From NCBI GenBank assembly GCA_913040765.1, contig CAJWIA010000049.1:1-8789 (forward strand): a stretch of 8,789 nucleotides of DNA, in the 5' to 3' direction. Of this stretch, positions 1-6,187 are shown in pieces (the stretch's first letter is position 1; the number at the start of each line of letters is the position of its first letter). Position numbers and translations under genes: made by a program. Source of the DNA: an uncultured Anaerolineales bacterium (GTDB lineage: Bacteria > Chloroflexota > Anaerolineae > Anaerolineales > UBA11657). The notes beneath the pieces were generated by a model. It did not search any database. It was not told where the DNA came from and saw only the letters and a program-made list of their open reading frames with translations.

Positions 1-590
1 CAGTAGGTATAATCTCGCCTTTTGATGACAAGAGGCCCTATGCTGTCGTGCAGTTGCGTCGGGATAACTTGGCCGGCACGCTATACAATATAGTTGGATT
101 TCAAACGAATTTGAAGTGGCCTGACCAAAAGGAAGTGTTGCGTATGATACCTGGATTAGGACAGGCTCGATTTGCGAGATATGGAATGATGCATAGAAAC
201 ACATTTCTCAATGCTCCGACTGTCCTTTCAGAATCGTTACAGAGTCGTGTTCGGCCCAACTTGTTTTTCGCGGGACAGATAACTGGAGTAGAGGGATATG
301 CAGGAAACATTGCTACAGGTTTATTAGCTGGAATAAACGTGACTAGGCTCATGGAAGGTGAACGGCTCTTGGTGTTGCCTAGGACTTCTATGATGGGGGC
401 ACTATGTCATTACGTTGCAAATGCAGATTCAGACACTTTCCAGCCTATGAAGGCTAATTTTGGTTTGTTTCCATCACTAGAACCTCCCCGCGACAAAAGA
501 AAATGGTCAAAGCGGGAAAGGTATAGACTTTATTCCGAAAGAGCGCTAGAGACTATTGAAAATTTGCAGACCAAAGTTAAGTGCGATTGA
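1..590 (+). CDS. trmFO: TrmFO, folate- and FAD-dependent tRNA (uracil-54-C5) methyltransferase, 3' part only
   Basis: This is the C-terminal 195 residues of TrmFO, which methylates U54 of the tRNA T-loop using methylenetetrahydrofolate and a flavin. The reading frame is open from base 3, so the gene begins before the window; the GTG at 48 is internal. Family landmarks are [12 protein letters not shown] near the start, [53 protein letters not shown] (the C-terminal FAD-contacting glycine-rich segment) and [13 protein letters not shown]. These are typical of the family. The C-terminus is complete, ending in a TGA. Family members are about 435-450 residues, so a little under half is visible. The GYAGN version of the usual GYVES segment is, from memory, found in Chloroflexota-type homologues. 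The stop codon directly abuts the stop of the opposing gene. It differs from the SAM-dependent TrmA, whose motifs are absent. Confidence 0.95.
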   Translation, partial: VGIISPFDDKRPYAVVQLRRDNLAGTLYNIVGFQTNLKWPDQKEVLRMIPGLGQARFARYGMMHRNTFLNAPTVLSESLQSRVRPNLFFAGQITGVEGYAGNIATGLLAGINVTRLMEGERLLVLPRTSMMGALCHYVANADSDTFQPMKANFGLFPSLEPPRDKRKWSKRERYRLYSERALETIENLQTKVKCD

Positions 591-1760
591 CTAGAGTCCT
601 GAAACTGTTTTATTAGCTAAGTAATCTACGACACTGTATAAGGCAGCATTATGGTTAGTATTATTTTGTTTTAACGCTTGTTCGTAAACATCTATTTGTT
701 GTTTGGCGCTAGTTCCCTGTTGAACTATTTGTTGTATATGCTGAACTTCTTTTCTTGAATTTAATTCATCAAGTACAGGGTCTACGATCTCTAGGATTTC
801 TTGGACCAAGCGACTAAAAGCGACTTGTTGACCAATTCCAAAATCAATTAATTTGCCTTGAGTTCCATACCGAACTGCACGCCATTTGTTTTCTGTGATG
901 TGGTACTGACGATATGTTCTCCAGCTCTGATTGTTGCTGCGAAGTTTTAAGAGCGTTGCAACTATTGCTTGTATTAGTGCGGCAATTGCTATGGTATCGT
1001 TTATATCCGTACAGATGTCCGCAATACGAATTTCAAGTGTTCCGAATATTGGGTGCGGACGGATATCCCACCAGATTTTTGTTGCATCATATTTGTTGTT
1101 GTCACCTTGGTCGAGTGATCCAACCTGGCCCAAAATATCTACATATTGCTCATATTCTCCATGTGATTGAAACGATGGGGGTATACCTGAGCGAGGCATC
1201 ATTTCAAAAACTACACTTCGGTATGACATAAGACCCGTATTGCGTCCTTGCCAAAATGGTGAACTTGAACTAAGCGCAAGTATATGTGGCAGGAAATATC
1301 GCATTTGATTCATGATTTCTATCATGATATCTTGATTCTTGCGGCCCTTTCCAAATCCAACATGGATATGCATTCCGAAGACAAGTAGTTGTTGGGCTAC
1401 TGACCGAAAATCATCGAGCAATTTGCTGTAGCGGTCTCCCTGCATGATATTCTGATCAGACCATTTAGCAAATGGGTGAGTACTTGCTGCTACAATTATT
1501 AAACCGTCCTTTTTGGCTATATCAAGTGCTATTTCTCGCATCCTACTTATCTCATCACGTAACTCGCTTATGTTATTGCAAATGTGGCTAGACATCTCCA
1601 GTTGACTTTCCATAAGTTCAGGTTTCAGTCCAGAGGGTGTCATGACACGGTGATCACCTGCTAGGTATTGACTCATGTATGAATGCAAATCACGTGTGAC
1701 AGGATGAACAATTTGGTATTCTTCTTCAATGCCTAAAGTTAGGGGTATATCTTTGAACAT
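591..1760 (-). CDS. ybdK: YbdK/GCS2-family carboxylate-amine ligase (putative glutamate-cysteine ligase type 2)
   Basis: A 389-residue ATP-dependent ligase of the GCS2 family, whose members join an amino acid to the gamma-carboxylate of glutamate or a similar acid. E. coli YbdK has weak glutamate-cysteine ligase activity, and its true substrate is uncertain. Visible landmarks are GIEEEYQIV (residues 10-18, a metal/ATP-binding glutamate cluster), PELMESQLEMSSH (47-59), GLIIVAASTHPFAKW (86-100), GMHIHVG (129-135), LALSSSSPFWQGRNTG (161-176) and WDIRPHPIFGTLEIRIAD further on. Length fits the family (about 370-400). The ATG at 1760 is favoured because GIEEEY follows after nine residues, as in relatives; no Shine-Dalgarno sequence is visible before it. 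It is transcribed alone, away from hflX and toward trmFO. No glutathione synthetase, EgtB or other thiol gene is in the window, so the product cannot be named from context. Confidence 0.88.
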   Translation of the reverse strand: MFKDIPLTLGIEEEYQIVHPVTRDLHSYMSQYLAGDHRVMTPSGLKPELMESQLEMSSHICNNISELRDEISRMREIALDIAKKDGLIIVAASTHPFAKWSDQNIMQGDRYSKLLDDFRSVAQQLLVFGMHIHVGFGKGRKNQDIMIEIMNQMRYFLPHILALSSSSPFWQGRNTGLMSYRSVVFEMMPRSGIPPSFQSHGEYEQYVDILGQVGSLDQGDNNKYDATKIWWDIRPHPIFGTLEIRIADICTDINDTIAIAALIQAIVATLLKLRSNNQSWRTYRQYHITENKWRAVRYGTQGKLIDFGIGQQVAFSRLVQEILEIVDPVLDELNSRKEVQHIQQIVQQGTSAKQQIDVYEQALKQNNTNHNAALYSVVDYLANKTVSGL

Positions 1761-1854
1761 GAGGGTTTAGAATGTTTTTTTAATTTGTAGACTCTCTAGT
1801 CTAATTGGAGAGTTCTTGTGTGATATTTTATCATGCTGAGGTAAAATACACTAT
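1761..1854. promoter_or_regulatory. Divergent ybdK/hflX promoter spacer
   Basis: This 94-bp spacer must carry the promoters of both flanking genes. TATTTTA (1824-1830) and TAAAATA (1842-1848) are a perfect 7-bp inverted repeat. Read outward, each arm supplies a TAAAAT -10-like box: 1842-1847 for hflX and 1825-1830 on the minus strand for ybdK. Neither has a convincing -35. The hflX box ends 7 nt before its ATG, so transcription could start at or next to the start codon. A second set of short repeats lies closer to ybdK: AGACT/AGTCT (1789-1793/1798-1802), and ACTCTC/GAGAGT (1791-1796/1808-1813), which shares bases with the first and so would compete with it. The boxes are visible; their use as promoters is inferred. 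Confidence 0.4.
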
Positions 1855-3174
1855 ATGACAAAAATGGCTCTTATTCCGACTTCGATGTCTACCCAAAGAG
1901 CGTTATTGGTAGGGGTTGAATTGCGCAGTATCTCATCTATGTTGACTATACATGACTCGCTAAATGAGCTCGAGCAATTGGCTAATACTGGTGGAATGTC
2001 CGTTGTTGGACGTATTTGTCAGAAACTTTCTGTTCCAAATACGGCTACATATATTGGCACAGGGAAAATTGTCGAATTGATTGACTTAATAGAAACAACA
2101 GCTGCAGATATAGTTTTGTTCGACTCTGAACTATCGCCGCGCCACCAAAGGGAATTAGAAAGAATAGTTGGCGATAACACTCAAATTTTGGATCGCACAG
2201 CATTGATTCTCTATATCTTTGCTAATAATGCTAACACCAGAGAGGGTGGGCTGCAGGTAGAGTTAGCACAGTACGAGTATAGATTGCCTAGACTGACTCG
2301 ACAATGGAAGCATCTTGCAAGACAAGCTGGTGGGGCGTCAGGGCGCACTGGTTCTATAGGCGGTGTTGGCCTGCGTGGACCTGGTGAGAAGCAGCTTGAG
2401 GTGGATCGTCGCGAAATTACTAGGCGGATAACAAAATTGAAGAAGGAACTTCAAAAGGTTAGGACGCATCGGTCCCATCATAGGAAAAGGCGCCAGAATT
2501 CCAAGGTGTCTGTGGTGGCTATGGTCGGTTACACAAATACAGGCAAATCTACATTACTAAGTAGATTAAGTGATACAGACATTCTAATAGCTAATAGGCT
2601 TTTTGCTACACTTGATCCCACTACACGGAGAATTACTTGGCCTGGTGGGCGTTCATTTCTTCTTACTGATACGGTTGGTTTTATTCAGAAATTACCTTCT
2701 ACAGTGATAGCTGCTTTTAGGGCTACATTGGAGGAAATTGTGGAGGCTGATTTGCTATTACATGTAATCGATGTGACTCATAAGTGCTGTGTTGAACAAG
2801 CTCACGTAGTGACGAAGACTCTGGATGACATTGGTGTTTCTAACATACCGATAATAACAGTACTAAATAAAACTGATTTGCTCATTGATATAAAGCTGCC
2901 TGACAAAATATATAATTCATTTCCTGATGCTTTGCCAATCTCTGGAATATCGGGTTATGGAATTCCAAAACTTGTCGCTTCTATACAAAAATATCTAAAG
3001 GCGTCTACGGTAGAAATGACTGTGAGTTTACCATACAGAAATGGGGATCTTATTTCTGTATTTCACAAGTATGGCATTGCTGTAAATGCTACGCCTGGAG
3101 AAGAATCAGTAAAATTAAGTGGGGAGCTACCGGTAAGTGTAGCTCAAAGATTCAGGAAGTATAGATGTCAGTGA
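1855..3174 (+). CDS. hflX: HflX, ribosome-associated GTPase
   Basis: A 439-residue HflX GTPase, a cytoplasmic protein that binds the 50S/70S ribosome and in several bacteria splits stalled or hibernating ribosomes under stress. Domain order is: HflX N-terminal domain (about residues 15-130, with SLNELEQLANTGG and YIGTGKIVEL); the glycine-rich GGASGRTGSIGGVGLRGPGE (159-178); a basic helical linker (about 185-215); and the G domain with G1 GYTNTGKS (225-232), G2 FATLDPTTR (250-258), G3 DTVGF (272-276), G4 NKTD (338-341) and a G5-like SGISG. All nucleotide-binding motifs are intact. A C-terminal segment of about 90 residues follows. Start choice is uncertain: ATG 1855, 1864 or 1885 could serve. 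I keep 1855 because a TAAAAT box ends 7 nt upstream; a GAGGT at 1838-1842 is a poorly spaced (12 nt) Shine-Dalgarno candidate. It reads toward a minus-strand gene block and appears monocistronic. Confidence 0.96.
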   Translation: MTKMALIPTSMSTQRALLVGVELRSISSMLTIHDSLNELEQLANTGGMSVVGRICQKLSVPNTATYIGTGKIVELIDLIETTAADIVLFDSELSPRHQRELERIVGDNTQILDRTALILYIFANNANTREGGLQVELAQYEYRLPRLTRQWKHLARQAGGASGRTGSIGGVGLRGPGEKQLEVDRREITRRITKLKKELQKVRTHRSHHRKRRQNSKVSVVAMVGYTNTGKSTLLSRLSDTDILIANRLFATLDPTTRRITWPGGRSFLLTDTVGFIQKLPSTVIAAFRATLEEIVEADLLLHVIDVTHKCCVEQAHVVTKTLDDIGVSNIPIITVLNKTDLLIDIKLPDKIYNSFPDALPISGISGYGIPKLVASIQKYLKASTVEMTVSLPYRNGDLISVFHKYGIAVNATPGEESVKLSGELPVSVAQRFRKYRCQ

Positions 3175-3188
3175 TTTTTGCTTTATCT

Positions 3189-3223
3189 GCATTCTATACG
3201 CTGCGCAAAAGAAAATAGAATGC
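3189..3223. terminator. Inverted repeat at the convergent ends of hflX and the small membrane-protein gene
   Basis: GCATTCTAT (3189-3197) and ATAGAATGC (3215-3223) are a perfect 9-bp inverted repeat with a 17-nt interval. It starts 14 bp after the hflX stop and includes the stop codon (3194-3196) of the opposing small gene. Its position suits a terminator or transcript-end barrier for either gene. No clean U-tract follows on either strand and the loop is long, so an intrinsic terminator is only a tentative reading. Confidence 0.35.
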
Positions 3224-3379
3224 TAAACCGCAAACCGCAGTAAAAAGAATATATCGTACAAAACCCAGTAAGCCTCTACCTAGAGCGTAAAATAGATTCA
3301 TTGCTTTGATAGGTTCAATAGTAGATATATGCCTACTAGGTGTGGTGCTCATATAGGTTCTTTTGGTTGATTTATCCAT
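3194..3379 (-). CDS. Small predicted single-pass membrane protein, function unknown
   Basis: A 61-residue open reading frame that I do not recognise. The first 25 or so residues are polar and rich in Ser, Thr, Lys and Arg. After a short KAMNLFYALGRG stretch, residues 39-58 (GFVRYILFTAVCGLAFYFLL) form a plausible transmembrane helix, followed by a short basic tail RSV. This arrangement suggests one C-terminal membrane span with a cytoplasmic N-terminus. The ATG at 3379 has a purine-rich GGGGA ending 4 nt upstream, a credible ribosome binding site, which supports it being real. It is on the same strand as the recombinase gene but 205 bp away, and it converges on hflX. No enzyme motif is seen. 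Support is the ribosome binding site, the membrane segment and the otherwise unexplained space; a chance frame remains possible. Confidence 0.55.
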   Translation of the reverse strand: MDKSTKRTYMSTTPSRHISTIEPIKAMNLFYALGRGLLGFVRYILFTAVCGLAFYFLLRSV

Positions 3380-3584
3380 AATTCCCCATCATATTTTCCT
3401 GATACTTAGATTACAACTATTAGCTTCAACGAACAGTATAGGTGCAATTTCTGCGCCACATTTGCAGTTATGTAATTATTACGTTATCTACTGGTAAATA
3501 AGAATCCCTGCCTACAAATTGCGTATAGGCATTGTACCAAATCGTGTTACTATACTTCACTGTAGGTAGGTAGATGAATTACAG
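3380..3584. other. Non-coding spacer between the recombinase and small membrane-protein genes
   Basis: This is the longest gene-free stretch in the window (205 bp). It shows no tRNA-like cloverleaf and no credible reading frame. It contains TGCCTA/TAGGCA (3509-3514/3526-3531), a 6-bp hairpin with an 11-nt loop that, read on the minus strand, lies after the recombinase gene and could be a weak terminator. It also contains three tandem GTAG units (3562-3573) and an AT-rich near-palindrome, GTAAT-T-ATTAC (3472-3482), whose right flank resembles half of a dif site. A promoter for the small gene presumably lies here, but I cannot place one confidently. Confidence 0.4.
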
Positions 3585-4577
3585 TCACTCGTCGAATATT
3601 TTGTGGTATCCGCGATCTAAATCATCGTCTGTAAGGTGGGCATAGCGTTGCGTTATTGCAATACTTTTGTGCCGGGCCAGTTCTTGAGCTAGTTTGAGAT
3701 TCCCGCCTGATCCTCTTAGTACGATTGTGACAAAATAATGCCTGAATGAGTGGGGTGTAATTGAGCCGACGAGTGAGGCTCCGAGTGCATATTTTACCCA
3801 GCGATTTATTATTTTTCTTGCACCTACAGTTTTGATGGGCAACGTCTTGGAACCACATCCCAAGTCGTGGCGAGCAAAAATAGGAAGGCTGGTCAGTGCA
3901 CGGCCAGTTATTCCATCCCTAGATGCTCGGGCTGTGAGATAGTCGACTATGGCTTGATGAGATCGGCCTGAAAATCGGACTATGCTTTCGCGTCCGCCCT
4001 TAATGATCACCACTGCCTGGCGCTCGTTGCGATCATACTGACCCCGAGTAAGACTGCAAGCTTCACTTATGCGTAATCCGGTATCCGATAATGTTAGTAT
4101 GAAGGCTTTGTCACGTAGTATTCTGAGTTTGGCTAGGTCGTCATCTTGTGGCAATCTTGCTGCGTTAATTACCGCTTGTATTAATTTTTCAATATTTTCG
4201 CGTGGGAATTGAGGTAATTTTAGTGGTACCCTTCGTTGTCTACGCCTTATAAGAGCTCTTACTCTTGGTAAGTTAAGTTCAAGTTCGTACTCGGACGCTA
4301 AAAACTCATAAAAACCGACCACTGCTGTTAGATAAAGTTGTTCCGTAGCTGGAGAGTAATTACGTAATTCATCAATAAAATCAATTATCCATGATTCACT
4401 ACATGATGTAATTGTTGTAGTGTCTGTGTCAATTTTACTTTCAGTAAGTAAAGCAATGAACTTTGTTATAGCCTGGCTGTATGATCGAGCGGTATTCTGA
4501 CTACGACTTTCTGATATAACGCGGTTATACTGGTTTATGGCGTGTTTTAGTGAGATTTCATTGTTATTATGTTTCAT
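3585..4577 (-). CDS. xerC: Tyrosine recombinase of the XerC/XerD type
   Basis: A 330-residue site-specific tyrosine recombinase, which cuts and rejoins DNA at short paired sites. The N-terminal SAM-like DNA-binding domain spans about residues 8-110 (TARSYSQAITKFIALL, ATEQLYLTAVVGFYEFLA). The catalytic domain follows from about 125. All active-site residues are visible: R169 in TGLRISEAC, K193 in IIKGGRES, H276 and R279 in TPHSFRHYF, H303 in LARHKSIAITQ, and nucleophile Y312 in RYAHL. The usual LGH before the third histidine is ARH here. Length and lack of extra domains resemble Xer housekeeping enzymes (about 300 residues) more than phage integrases (about 380 and over). Neighbours are housekeeping genes and no phage or transposon gene is present, so chromosome-dimer resolution is likely but unproven. 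An integron- or integrase-like role is the main alternative. No Shine-Dalgarno sequence precedes the ATG. The gene symbol is by family, since XerC and XerD cannot be separated here. Confidence 0.85.
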   Translation of the reverse strand: MKHNNNEISLKHAINQYNRVISESRSQNTARSYSQAITKFIALLTESKIDTDTTTITSCSESWIIDFIDELRNYSPATEQLYLTAVVGFYEFLASEYELELNLPRVRALIRRRQRRVPLKLPQFPRENIEKLIQAVINAARLPQDDDLAKLRILRDKAFILTLSDTGLRISEACSLTRGQYDRNERQAVVIIKGGRESIVRFSGRSHQAIVDYLTARASRDGITGRALTSLPIFARHDLGCGSKTLPIKTVGARKIINRWVKYALGASLVGSITPHSFRHYFVTIVLRGSGGNLKLAQELARHKSIAITQRYAHLTDDDLDRGYHKIFDE

Positions 4578-4589
4578 AGTATGGTAGTT

Positions 4590-4618
4590 ATAATAACACT
4601 TATCACTACCGTAAGCAA
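4590..4618 (-). promoter_or_regulatory. Candidate promoter of the tyrosine recombinase gene
   Basis: On the minus strand, TTGCTT (4613-4618, 3 of 6 matches to TTGACA) and TATTAT (4590-4595, 5 of 6 matches to TATAAT) are separated by 17 bp. Transcription would start near 4583, leaving only about 6 nt before the ATG at 4577. Flanking imperfect arms GGTAGT/ACTACC (4583-4588/4605-4610) bracket the -10 region and could bind a regulator. This is inferred from box similarity and spacing only. Confidence 0.4.
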
Positions 4619-4637
4619 GTCACTCACACACCTTATG

Positions 4638-4658
4638 TGCTTTGTGCATGCAAAAGCA
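4638..4658. repeat. Short inverted repeat between cca and the recombinase gene
   Basis: TGCTTT (4638-4643) and AAAGCA (4653-4658) are a perfect 6-bp inverted repeat around a GCATGC core. As RNA the stem could extend to 8 bp with one bulged base. It lies 10 bp beyond the cca stop codon and about 20 bp upstream of the candidate recombinase -35 box. It could mark the 3' end of the cca transcript or be a regulator site. No U-tract follows it on the minus strand, so I do not call it an intrinsic terminator. Confidence 0.3.
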
Positions 4659-4667
4659 GTATTGATA

Positions 4668-6134
4668 CTAAGTGTCAGTAGAAGTATGTAATTTTCGTGC
4701 CATTGCCAAAGCTGCATCGCGGTCGCGCACTTCACCAGCAGCTTGTGCTTCAGTTATTTGTTGTAGTATTGCTCCAATCTCTTGTCCAGGCTTATATCCA
4801 ACTTCCTGTATAAGATCATTTCCATTGATAATGTCTTTCGGTCGGATAAGCTGGTCATATCGATCGAAATAGCCGTCTAAAAGAGCAAACATAGCAGCCA
4901 GTTTTCTCTCCCATAGTTCATGTGGTATTTGTGGGCCATATTTTGATATGATTTCAGCTAGTGCTAACAAACCCATTTCGATTGCTACAGTGCTGTTCTT
5001 TCGAAAATATGTGTGTATAGCTCGAGCTTTGCTAGACGAAAGACTATCCGGTTGTGTAGATTTGTGCCTTCTAAGAAGGCTATCCTCTGCAATTGATAGT
5101 CTTTCTGGAAGTGCTTCTATTATTATCATTGCAGATATCATTGCGCATTCCGACTTACTTAGTTTTAACAGATTAACTAGCTTTTTGCGCTCGGATGATA
5201 ATGATAGTGAGCGCAAAAGAATTGCTACATACATTAGTTGATAGCGTTGTCTTCTATTGCTCTTGTCAGAAACTGTTTCCGATAGGTACTTTTCCAATTC
5301 TGGTCTAAATTGCCCCACTGTTGATGCGAATAAACCCAGTGTGTATTCACAGGCAGCATCAGGTGTTTTCCTCGGTAAAATTATTGCTACTAACGATTCG
5401 AGAGCACGCAACTTAGACAAAGCTTGCTCTATACTATTGTTATCCCAGTCGACAAGAATATAACCCATCATATTTAAGTGAGACAACAAATGGATTGCTT
5501 GTACTGGGCTCTTACTAGCTAGGCATCGCATGAACTCATCGCGCACACGTTCTGTCGAAACTTGGCTCAATTTTTCAACGTGTTTGCGAATTGCTGTTCT
5601 CGTGTTGCGTTTAATTATGAAGTCCGTCTGTACTGCTATTCTTATAGCTCGTATTAGTCTTATTGGATCATCCGCAAAAGAATGTTCAGATACCATACGT
5701 ATCTGCTTTTTATGAATGTGTTCGAGACCTCTCGTAGGATCGACGATCTGTTTTGGGTTTTGGCAGCGTATGGCCATTGCGTTAATGGTGAAATCTCTTG
5801 CCAACATATCTGCTTCAATGCCATTGGAATGCAAGCGCGATATGTCAATCACAGTTCTAGCTTGGTCCCGGAGCAGTACACGCCCCACTCCTCTTTTAGC
5901 ATCAAGTGTGAAATAGTCGGCATTTAGCTTGTCAGCAACATGCCGTGCGCATGCAAGGGCATTTCCCTGAATGATAAAATCTAAATCATCAACTGGATGA
6001 TTTAGTATTGTTGACCGTATAACTCCGCCTACCACCCATATATTAGCAAAGTCCTCCTTTGTTAATACTTTGCAAACTTGGTGATATATCTCTGGAAATT
6101 GTATATCAGTTGGTATCGATGTTCGAGGGTTCAT
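4668..6134 (-). CDS. cca: Class II tRNA nucleotidyltransferase / poly(A) polymerase family protein (CCA-adding enzyme)
   Basis: A 488-residue class II nucleotidyltransferase, the family that adds or repairs the 3' CCA of tRNA. The catalytic head is complete: GGVIRS (36-41) and DDLDF (49-53) supply the metal-binding DxD; ARDFTINAMA (112-121) is motif B; VDPTRGLEHI (131-140) is motif C; DDPIRLIRAIR (155-165) is motif D, where D156 and R159 correspond to the pair that templates incoming C and A. The neck follows (about 175-215). The C-terminal half ends in a segment typical of longer family members (IINGNDLIQEVGYKPGQEIG, then GEVRDRDAALAMARKL). No HD phosphohydrolase motif is seen. CCA addition, A-addition only, and poly(A) activity cannot be told apart by eye; CCA addition is most likely. 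It lies 53 bp after hpt on the same strand. Its ATG has no Shine-Dalgarno sequence but has a TATACT box just upstream. Confidence 0.9.
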   Translation of the reverse strand: MNPRTSIPTDIQFPEIYHQVCKVLTKEDFANIWVVGGVIRSTILNHPVDDLDFIIQGNALACARHVADKLNADYFTLDAKRGVGRVLLRDQARTVIDISRLHSNGIEADMLARDFTINAMAIRCQNPKQIVDPTRGLEHIHKKQIRMVSEHSFADDPIRLIRAIRIAVQTDFIIKRNTRTAIRKHVEKLSQVSTERVRDEFMRCLASKSPVQAIHLLSHLNMMGYILVDWDNNSIEQALSKLRALESLVAIILPRKTPDAACEYTLGLFASTVGQFRPELEKYLSETVSDKSNRRQRYQLMYVAILLRSLSLSSERKKLVNLLKLSKSECAMISAMIIIEALPERLSIAEDSLLRRHKSTQPDSLSSSKARAIHTYFRKNSTVAIEMGLLALAEIISKYGPQIPHELWERKLAAMFALLDGYFDRYDQLIRPKDIINGNDLIQEVGYKPGQEIGAILQQITEAQAAGEVRDRDAALAMARKLHTSTDT

Positions 6135-6141
6135 TAACGGC

Positions 6142-6171
6142 AGTATATGTTTGGTTTCTATTGTGTTGGAA
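6142..6171 (-). promoter_or_regulatory. Candidate promoter of cca
   Basis: On the minus strand, TTCCAA (6166-6171) and TATACT (6142-6147, 5 of 6 to consensus) are 18 bp apart. The -10 box ends 7 nt before the cca ATG at 6134, so initiation would fall at or beside the start codon and the mRNA would be leaderless. The -35 match is weak, and cca may also be read through from tdk-hpt. Confidence 0.35.
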
Positions 6172-6187
6172 TATATCAGATTTCTTG

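Noticed and set aside
48..590. trmFO starting at the GTG at 48
   Set aside because: The frame is open and family-like from base 3 ([16 protein letters not shown]), so 48 is an internal codon of a gene truncated by the window edge.
914..1231. Plus-strand open frames at 914-1231 and 931-1170
   Set aside because: They lie wholly antisense inside the intact YbdK-type gene, have Cys/Leu-rich shadow composition and show no ribosome binding site or family motif.
3562..3573. GTAG tandem triplet as part of a repeat array
   Set aside because: Only three 4-bp units occur, with no spacer-repeat periodicity, so it is neither a CRISPR nor a meaningful satellite.
3380..3584. A tRNA, small RNA gene or riboswitch in the longest spacer
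   Set aside because: I find no cloverleaf arms, no T-loop GTTCRA-type box in context and only one weak 6-bp hairpin.
3622..3858. Second minus-strand frame inside the recombinase gene
   Set aside because: It is an out-of-frame shadow of the catalytic domain of the intact recombinase.
3585..4577. Recombinase as the integrase of a prophage or genomic island
   Set aside because: There is no adjacent tRNA, attachment-site repeat pair, excisionase or phage gene, and the flanking genes are housekeeping. I cannot exclude it fully because the far sides are outside the window.
4672..5927. Plus-strand open frames opposite cca (4672-4872, 4948-5241, 5257-5463, 5530-5715, 5682-5927, 5716-5916) and a minus-strand frame at 5660-5848
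   Set aside because: All are alternative-frame shadows of cca, rich in Ser, Ile and Cys, with no recognisable domain.
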